From the NCBI GenBank assembly GCA_036491235.1, contig DASXCK010000250.1, forward strand, positions 1 through 6,399: a stretch of 6,399 bases of DNA, written 5' to 3'. The position numbers and the translations under genes are program-made. The stretch's first letter is position 1; every line of letters begins with the position of its first letter. The DNA comes from JAVDCA01 sp036491235 (GTDB lineage: Bacteria; Pseudomonadota; Alphaproteobacteria; Rhizobiales; Xanthobacteraceae). This document shows, in pieces, positions 6,210 to 6,399 of this stretch. The notes below the pieces were generated by a model, which was not told the origin of the DNA, searched no databases, and saw nothing but the letters and a program-made list of their open reading frames with translations.

Positions 6210-6399
6210 TCAGCGCAAGTCGAGACGCTGGCCGCTGTAGGTCGAGGGACGGCAAGGTACGCGCACCGAGGTCAGCGCGGCGCACAGGTGCGCGGCCGCA
6301 TCGGCATCGGTCACCGGCCCGGCGACGAGGTGGAATTCGGTGAATCCCGGCCGCGTGCTCTGGCGCACCGAGACGAGCGGCTGCAGGCCCGCGACCATT
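6210..6399 (-). CDS. SPOR-like domain protein, C-terminal fragment
   Basis: The last 62 or so codons of a gene that enters from the right edge, ending at TGA (6210-6212). The ATG at 6396-6398 is probably internal, with the true start outside the window. The peptide has GLQPLVSVRQSTRPGFTEFHLVAGPV, split here as GLQPLVSVRQ and FHLVAGPVTDAD, then AAAHLCAAL and a closing CRPSTYSGQRLDLR. The run of FxLxxGP, an alanine-rich helix containing LC, and a short final strand ending in GQRL resembles the SPOR fold seen at the C-termini of many alphaproteobacterial envelope proteins. SPOR domains bind denuded septal peptidoglycan. Two cysteines, one in the helix (HLCAAL) and one before the last strand (PCRP), may pair. 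The family call is moderate because only one domain is visible, and the rest of the protein is unknown. Confidence 0.6.
   Translation of the reverse strand, partial: MVAGLQPLVSVRQSTRPGFTEFHLVAGPVTDADAAAHLCAALTSVRVPCRPSTYSGQRLDLR

Noticed and set aside
6100..6285. A 61-codon minus-strand frame ending in an ATGA overlap with the membrane protein gene
   Set aside because: It runs through the nested palindrome and overlaps the SPOR-like coding end in another frame, and its peptide is Arg/Ala-rich with no motif. The ATGA overlap is probably chance.

Overview
The window reads as high-GC alphaproteobacterial chromosome, most likely order Hyphomicrobiales near Bradyrhizobium/Rhodopseudomonas. This rests on the GC-rich coding style, two palindromic intergenic elements of a kind common in that group, and a gene set matching the cyclic beta-(1,3),(1,6)-glucan (ndv) locus known from Bradyrhizobium. 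The species call is inference.

Layout: the 3' end of an M20-type amidohydrolase gene (1-137, +) faces a large ndvB-like gene (239-3235, -), with a palindromic repeat (151-242) between them. Upstream of ndvB and on the same strand lies a small gene for a secreted four-cysteine protein (3446-3937, -), in the position described for ndvD. A 218-bp divergent intergenic region separates it from an ndvC-like gene (4156-5760, +). The 3' end of ndvC overlaps by 35 bp the end of a convergent gene for a small multi-pass membrane protein (5726-6103, -). A second, nested palindromic element (6128-6195) follows, and then the 3' end of a SPOR-like protein gene that runs off the right edge (6210-6399, -).

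How the genes probably work together: NdvB joins a periplasmic GH17 transglycosylase domain to a cytoplasmic processive GT2 synthase. It should polymerise UDP-glucose into beta-1,3-glucan, export it, and hand it to its own GH17 domain for cyclisation or rearrangement. NdvC has a second GH17 domain followed by membrane helices and no GT2 domain. Genetics in Bradyrhizobium links this protein to the beta-1,6 linkages. The small secreted protein would be a periplasmic accessory factor. The products are osmoregulatory periplasmic glucans needed for symbiosis in Bradyrhizobium.

The locus type is known. The less ordinary details are an insertion with octapeptide repeats and an acidic loop in the NdvB GH17 domain, a chain of ATGA-overlapping minicistrons before ndvC, a repeat that supplies the ndvB stop codon, and a deeply nested palindrome near the right end. 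I found no CRISPR array, insertion sequence, phage or RNA gene, and no gene-free stretch longer than about 220 bp.
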